Shown piece after piece: positions 34,210-38,032 of a stretch of 38,032 nt of DNA (positions within the stretch are counted from its first letter, which is position 1; every line of letters begins with the position of its first letter). The stretch covers positions 1 to 38,032 of the forward strand of contig JAITVS010000089.1 in the NCBI GenBank assembly GCA_031285685.1. The letters are read 5' to 3'. A program made the position numbers and the translations under genes. The DNA comes from Tannerella sp. (lineage in GTDB: Bacteria; Bacteroidota; Bacteroidia; Bacteroidales; Tannerellaceae). The notes under the pieces are model-generated. The model ran no database searches. It was given only the letters and a program-made list of their open reading frames with translations, and was not told where the DNA came from.

Positions 34210-35034
34210 ATGGGAATACGTAAATTGAAGCCCACAACCCCGGGGCAAAGACACAAAATTATCGGTGCATTTGATAAAATCACTGCAAGTACACCGGAGA
34301 AATCTCTTGTAGTAGGTAAAAACCGTTCCGGTGGCCGTAATAATACCGGTAAGATGACAATGCGTTATCTCGGTGGCGGTCACAAACGCAAATTCAGATT
34401 TATCGACTTCAAGAGAAATAAAGATGGCGTTCCTGCAACAGTGAAATCGATTGAGTACGATCCAAACCGTACCTCTCGTATCGCATTGTTGTATTATGCA
34501 GACGGAGAAAAGAGCTATATCGTTGCTCCGAACGGATTGGAAGTCGGCCAAACAGTGATGTCGGGAAGCAGTGCTGCTCCTGAGGTTGGAAATACATTAC
34601 CGATGCAGAATATACCTGTAGGTACGATTATCCATAATGTTGAGCTTCGTCCCGGTCAGGGTGCAAAACTTGTGCGTTCGGCAGGAGCTTTTGCGCAATT
34701 GACTTCAAGAGAAGGAAGCTATGTAATTATTAAAATGCCTTCCGGAGAAACACGGAAGATATTATCTGCATGTAAAGCGACTGTAGGTAGCGTGGGTAAT
34801 TCAGACCATGCACTTGAAAAATCAGGAAAAGCCGGTCGTTCAAGATGGCTGGGACGTCGTCCTCGTAACCGTGGTGTTGTAATGAACCCGGTTGATCACC
34901 CGATGGGTGGTGGTGAAGGACGTGCGACAGGAGGACATCCTCGTTCACGCAAAGGCTTGTATGCGAAGGGCTTGAAAACAAGAGCTCCGAAGAAATCTTC
35001 TTCACGCTATATCGTTGAGAAAAGGAAAAAGTAA
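34210..35034 (+). CDS. rplB: 50S ribosomal protein L2
   Basis: The 274-residue product is L2, needed for subunit joining and peptidyl transferase activity. Recognisable parts are [16 protein letters not shown] at the start, [18 protein letters not shown] at about 57-74, SAGAFAQL, and the [23 protein letters not shown] region, whose His is important for activity. Length is normal. The basic C-terminal tail ends RYIVEKRKK. It lies between rplW and rpsS in the standard order. Confidence 0.98.
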   Translation: MGIRKLKPTTPGQRHKIIGAFDKITASTPEKSLVVGKNRSGGRNNTGKMTMRYLGGGHKRKFRFIDFKRNKDGVPATVKSIEYDPNRTSRIALLYYADGEKSYIVAPNGLEVGQTVMSGSSAAPEVGNTLPMQNIPVGTIIHNVELRPGQGAKLVRSAGAFAQLTSREGSYVIIKMPSGETRKILSACKATVGSVGNSDHALEKSGKAGRSRWLGRRPRNRGVVMNPVDHPMGGGEGRATGGHPRSRKGLYAKGLKTRAPKKSSSRYIVEKRKK

Positions 35035-35056
35035 ACTGATTAATTGAAAGAAAACT

Positions 35057-35320
35057 ATGAGTCGTTCATTAAAGAAAGGTCCGCACATCAATGTAAAGCT
35101 GGAGAAGAAGGTTTTAGCTATGAATGAATCGGGCAAAAAAGCAGTAATAAAAACATGGGCACGCGCGTCTATGATTTCACCGGATTTCGTGGGACATACG
35201 ATTGCTGTTCATAATGGAAATAAATTTATTCCGGTGTTCGTCACTGAGAATATGGTAGGTCACAAATTAGGGGAATTTTCGCCAACGCGTTCTTTCCGCG
35301 GTCATGCCGGTAAAAAATAA
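35057..35320 (+). CDS. rpsS: 30S ribosomal protein S19
   Basis: The 87-residue product is standard S19 of the 30S head. It has [17 protein letters not shown] at the start, [22 protein letters not shown] in the middle, and [20 protein letters not shown] at the end. It forms the S13-S19 contact near the A site. It is 22 nt after rplB and 7 nt before rplV. Confidence 0.98.
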   Translation: MSRSLKKGPHINVKLEKKVLAMNESGKKAVIKTWARASMISPDFVGHTIAVHNGNKFIPVFVTENMVGHKLGEFSPTRSFRGHAGKK

Positions 35321-35327
35321 TTAGACT

Positions 35328-35759
35328 ATGGGTGCAAGAAAGAGAATATCAGCAGAGGCAAGAAAAGAAGCTCTAAAGAGTGTTTCTTTTGCAAAATTGA
35401 ATAATGTGCCGAGTTCGCCGCGTAAGATGCGTCTTGTGGTGGACATGATCCGTGGTATGGAAGTATTTCGTGCGTTAGGCGTTTTGAAATATTCAAACAA
35501 AGAAGCTGCGGCTAAAGTAGAAAAATTGCTTCGTTCGGCAATTGCCAATTGGGAGCAAAAAAATGAGCGTAAAGCCGAAAGCGGAGAGTTATATGTTACA
35601 TCAGTAAATGTGGACTGTTCAACAACGTTGAAACGTATGCGTCCTGCGCCGCAAGGCCGTGGTTACCGTATCCGTAAACGTTCTAACCACGTTACTTTGT
35701 TTGTTGATACGAAAGCCGTTGTGAAGGATACAGAAAATAATAAAGAAAGTCAAAATTAA
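35328..35759 (+). CDS. rplV: 50S ribosomal protein L22
   Basis: The 143-residue product is L22, whose beta-hairpin reaches into the exit tunnel. The core [20 protein letters not shown] is at about 24-43, and the hairpin is in [23 protein letters not shown] (about 100-122). It is longer than the roughly 110-residue enterobacterial protein through N- and C-terminal tails, which is common in Bacteroidota. rpsC begins just after its stop codon. Confidence 0.97.
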   Translation: MGARKRISAEARKEALKSVSFAKLNNVPSSPRKMRLVVDMIRGMEVFRALGVLKYSNKEAAAKVEKLLRSAIANWEQKNERKAESGELYVTSVNVDCSTTLKRMRPAPQGRGYRIRKRSNHVTLFVDTKAVVKDTENNKESQN

Positions 35760-35765
35760 TTGCAG

Positions 35766-36533
35766 ATGGGACAAAAAGTAAATCCGATTAGTAATCGTTT
35801 AGGAATTATCCGTGGATGGGATTCCAATTGGTATGGCGGAAAGAATTATGGCGACATGTTGTTGGAAGACAGCAAGATCCGTAATTATCTGAATGCCCGT
35901 CTTGCAAAGGCAAGTGTATCACGTATCGTGATTGAGCGTACACTGAAGTTGATTACCATTACCGTGTGTACATCACGTCCTGGTATCATCATTGGGAAAG
36001 CAGGTTCTGAGGTTGACAAACTGAAAGAAGAGCTGAAAAAGATCACAGATAAGGAAGTTCAGATCAACATCTTTGAAATAAAGCGTCCGGAGCTGGATGC
36101 AGTGATTGTAGCAAATAACATTGCCCGTCAGTTGGAAGGTAAGATTGCATATCGTCGTGCAGTGAAGATGGCTATCGCTTCAACGATGCGCATGGGAGCC
36201 GAAGGTATAAAAGTACAGGTGTCAGGTCGTTTGAACGGAGCTGAAATGGCTCGTTCGGAAATGTATAAAGAAGGCCGTACGCCGCTTCATACATTCCGCG
36301 CCGATATTGATTATGCTTTGGCAGAAGCTCTGACAAAAGTGGGCCTTTTGGGTATCAAGGTCTGGATTTGTCGTGGCGAAGTATATGGCAAGAAAGATCT
36401 TGCTCCGTCATTTACAGCGTCTAAAGATTTCGGCGGAGGACGTAAAGGAGGAGATGGCCATGGTGGTCGTGGAGACAAACCTTTCAAGAGAAAAAGAGGA
36501 GAGAGAGACAACAGAGATAAGGCGAATCGTTAA
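35766..36533 (+). CDS. rpsC: 30S ribosomal protein S3
   Basis: The product of about 255 residues starts [18 protein letters not shown] and includes a KH RNA-binding domain with the [22 protein letters not shown] loop near residues 76-93. The C-terminal half carries [11 protein letters not shown]3 lies at the mRNA entry channel. ATG at 35766 was chosen because MGQK is the universal S3 start; a TTG two codons upstream is unlikely. The last ~35 residues form a Gly-, Lys- and Arg-rich tail ([16 protein letters not shown]), probably disordered. Confidence 0.97.
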   Translation: MGQKVNPISNRLGIIRGWDSNWYGGKNYGDMLLEDSKIRNYLNARLAKASVSRIVIERTLKLITITVCTSRPGIIIGKAGSEVDKLKEELKKITDKEVQINIFEIKRPELDAVIVANNIARQLEGKIAYRRAVKMAIASTMRMGAEGIKVQVSGRLNGAEMARSEMYKEGRTPLHTFRADIDYALAEALTKVGLLGIKVWICRGEVYGKKDLAPSFTASKDFGGGRKGGDGHGGRGDKPFKRKRGERDNRDKANR

Positions 36534-36552
36534 AATATAAAAGTTAGGAATT

Positions 36553-36987
36553 ATGTTACAACCTAAAAAAGTAAAATACAGAAGGCCGATGAAAGGCCGT
36601 GCGAAAGGCCTTGCCCAAAGGGGGAACCAATTGGCATTCGGTTCGTTCGGCATCAAATCGTTAGGTACAATATGGCTTACAGGTCGTCAGCTTGAAGCTG
36701 CGCGTGTGGCGGTAACAAGATATATGCAACGTCAGGGACAGGTCTGGCTTCGGGTATTTCCGGATAAACCGATTACAAAGAAACCGGCTGATGTGCGTAT
36801 GGGTAAAGGAAAAGGAGATCCGGAAGGCTTTGTTGCTCCGGTAACACCAGGTCGTATGATATTTGAGATTGAAGGAGTACCTTTTGAAATAGCAAAAGAA
36901 GCATTGCGCCTTGCTGCACAAAAGCTTCCTGTTACGACAAAATTTGTGGTACGCCGCGATTATGACATTAAAAATGAAAATGCGTAA
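36553..36987 (+). CDS. rplP: 50S ribosomal protein L16
   Basis: The 144-residue product starts [19 protein letters not shown] and contains [15 protein letters not shown] and the [21 protein letters not shown] stretch close to the tRNA-binding sites. L16 helps position A-site tRNA. Its length and order (after rpsC, before rpmC) are standard. Confidence 0.98.
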   Translation: MLQPKKVKYRRPMKGRAKGLAQRGNQLAFGSFGIKSLGTIWLTGRQLEAARVAVTRYMQRQGQVWLRVFPDKPITKKPADVRMGKGKGDPEGFVAPVTPGRMIFEIEGVPFEIAKEALRLAAQKLPVTTKFVVRRDYDIKNENA

Positions 36988-36992
36988 GAGTT

Positions 36993-37193
36993 ATGAAGAG
37001 TGCAGAAGTAAAAGGTCTTAGTACCAAGGAATTGAAGGAAAGAGCAGATGCAGAGGCGGCTTCTCTGGATCAGATGAAGATTAACCATAGCATCTCGCCG
37101 TTGGATAGTCCTGCAAAAATCAAACAATTACGCAGAACAGTCGCCCGCCTGAAAACGGAGCTACGTCAAAGAGAAGAACAAACAAATAATTAA
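36993..37193 (+). CDS. rpmC: 50S ribosomal protein L29
   Basis: The 66-residue product is the two-helix protein L29, with [17 protein letters not shown] at the start and [20 protein letters not shown] at the end. It sits next to L23 at the exit tunnel. Its stop codon TAA shares a base with an upstream candidate ATG of rpsQ at 37193. Confidence 0.97.
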   Translation: MKSAEVKGLSTKELKERADAEAASLDQMKINHSISPLDSPAKIKQLRRTVARLKTELRQREEQTNN

Positions 37194-37201
37194 TGAGCCT
37201 G

Positions 37202-37459
37202 ATGGAAACGAGAAATTTAAGAAAAGAAAGAATAGGTGTTGTCCTAAGCAACAAGATGGAGAAAAGCATCGTGGTTGCTGTGAAATGGAAAGAAAAACAC
37301 CCTATTTACGGTAAGTTCGTAAATAAGACAAAAAAATATCACGCTCACGATGAGAAAAATGATTGTAACATCGGTGACACGGTGAAAATTATGGAAACAC
37401 GTCCATTGAGTAAAACAAAAAAATGGCGTTTGGTTCAAATAATCGAAAGGGCTAAGTAA
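37202..37459 (+). CDS. rpsQ: 30S ribosomal protein S17
   Basis: The 85-residue product is S17, an early-assembly protein of the 30S body. It includes [40 protein letters not shown] and the final [21 protein letters not shown] prefer ATG at 37202 ([10 protein letters not shown]) because relatives begin this way. The ATG at 37193, overlapping the rpmC stop, would add three residues and cannot be excluded. Confidence 0.95.
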   Translation: METRNLRKERIGVVLSNKMEKSIVVAVKWKEKHPIYGKFVNKTKKYHAHDEKNDCNIGDTVKIMETRPLSKTKKWRLVQIIERAK

Positions 37460-37460
37460 A

Positions 37461-37826
37461 ATGATACAACAAGAATCAAGATTAGTAGTTGCGGATAACA
37501 GCGGTGCGAAAGAAGCATTGTGTATTCGCGTATTGGGAGGAACTCGCAGACGTTATGCTTCCGTAGGTGATATTATCGTTGTTACGGTTAAAAACGTGAT
37601 TCCGGCGAGTGAATTGAAAAAAGGTACGGTATCTAAAGCTATTATCGTTCGTACGAAAAAAGAAATCCGCCGTCAGGACGGTTCTTATATTCGCTTTGAT
37701 GATAATGCATGCGTACTGTTGAACCAGGCTGGCGAAATCCGCGGTAGCCGTATATTTGGTCCGGTTGCCCGTGAACTTCGTGCAACGAATATGAAAATAG
37801 TATCATTAGCGCCTGAGGTGCTTTAA
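37461..37826 (+). CDS. rplN: 50S ribosomal protein L14
   Basis: The 121-residue product is L14, which contributes to an intersubunit bridge. It shows [19 protein letters not shown] at the start, [17 protein letters not shown], and [11 protein letters not shown] with LAPEVL at the end. Length is standard. It starts 1 nt after the rpsQ stop codon. Confidence 0.98.
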   Translation: MIQQESRLVVADNSGAKEALCIRVLGGTRRRYASVGDIIVVTVKNVIPASELKKGTVSKAIIVRTKKEIRRQDGSYIRFDDNACVLLNQAGEIRGSRIFGPVARELRATNMKIVSLAPEVL

Positions 37827-37845
37827 TTTGTAAACAGTTATTGTG

Positions 37846-38032
37846 ATGAGTAAATTACACATAAAAAAAGGCGATATCGTTTATGTAAACGCCGGTGAGG
37901 ACAGAGGCAAGACCGGACGCGTACTGAAAGTACTCGTTGAGGAGAAGCGCGCCGTTGTCGAAGGTGTTAACATGGTGACGAAACACGCGAAGCCAAATGC
38001 GAAGAATCCGCAGGGCGGGAGAGAAACAACAG
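37846..38032 (+). CDS. rplX: 50S ribosomal protein L24 (3'-truncated by window edge)
   Basis: The frame opens at ATG 37846 and runs off the right edge after 62 codons. It reads [20 protein letters not shown] and continues with [22 protein letters not shown] and a [13 protein letters not shown] segment. This is the KOW-motif part of L24, an assembly-initiating protein near the tunnel exit. Its place after rplN is the usual order of the spc part of the operon. Confidence 0.95.
   Translation, partial: MSKLHIKKGDIVYVNAGEDRGKTGRVLKVLVEEKRAVVEGVNMVTKHAKPNAKNPQGGRETT

Noticed and set aside
1..38032. CRISPR array, tRNA genes, insertion sequences, prophage or defence genes
   Set aside because: I found no regularly spaced repeats, cloverleaf-like sequences, transposase or integrase motifs, or defence-type domains in any part of the window.

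Overview
The window is a chromosomal segment from a member of the Bacteroidota, most likely the order Bacteroidales. Three things point there. Nearly every promoter I can recognise has the Bacteroides-type form TTTG-N19-TAnnTTTG. Almost no start codon is preceded by a Shine-Dalgarno sequence. The gene families are typical: a short primary sigma factor without region 1.1, a PPi-dependent phosphofructokinase, a BACON-domain surface lipoprotein, tandem SurA-like proteins followed by an OstA-like protein, and fused str and S10 ribosomal operons without tuf. I cannot assign a genus.

Layout. 1-2680 (+): the end of DNA primase, then an ABC exporter pair (ATPase and permease) closed by a bidirectional terminator. 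2763-5232 (-): the primary sigma factor, whose promoter lies inside a long inverted repeat, and an HtrA/Do protease. 5233-5598: a gene-free stretch with two inverted repeats, then the RNase P RNA gene. 6007-8715 (+): a YihY/BrkB membrane protein and a MATE transporter. 8819-9711 (-): a possible 59-aa small ORF and riboflavin synthase. 9866-13105 (+): a 1079-aa surface lipoprotein with a BACON domain and five EF-hand/leucine-rich-repeat modules, divergent from riboflavin synthase and carrying a perfect 34-bp palindrome in its coding sequence. 13181-14827 (-): PPi-dependent phosphofructokinase.

14947-21038 (+): a small membrane protein, then trigger factor, ClpP, ClpX and RecQ. This is a cytoplasmic folding and proteolysis block with a helicase at its end. 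21071-26618 (+): three consecutive SurA/parvulin-type periplasmic proteins and an OstA/LptA-like protein with 1-4 nt overlaps or short gaps, evidently an outer-membrane biogenesis unit. 26712-28904 (+): a small membrane-anchored protein and MutL behind their own promoter.

29047-38032 (+): a long ribosomal operon, rpsL-rpsG-fusA-rpsJ-rplC-rplD-rplW-rplB-rpsS-rplV-rpsC-rplP-rpmC-rpsQ-rplN-rplX, cut by the right edge within rplX.

Most of the window is conserved housekeeping DNA. I found no phage, transposon, CRISPR array or defence system, and nothing that amounts to a new multi-gene system. The parts most worth a second look are the palindrome in the LRR gene (probably a templated mutation), the inverted repeat over the sigma-factor promoter, the inverted repeats upstream of the HtrA gene, the MutL lacking its endonuclease motifs, and the isolated perfect Shine-Dalgarno sequence before rplW.
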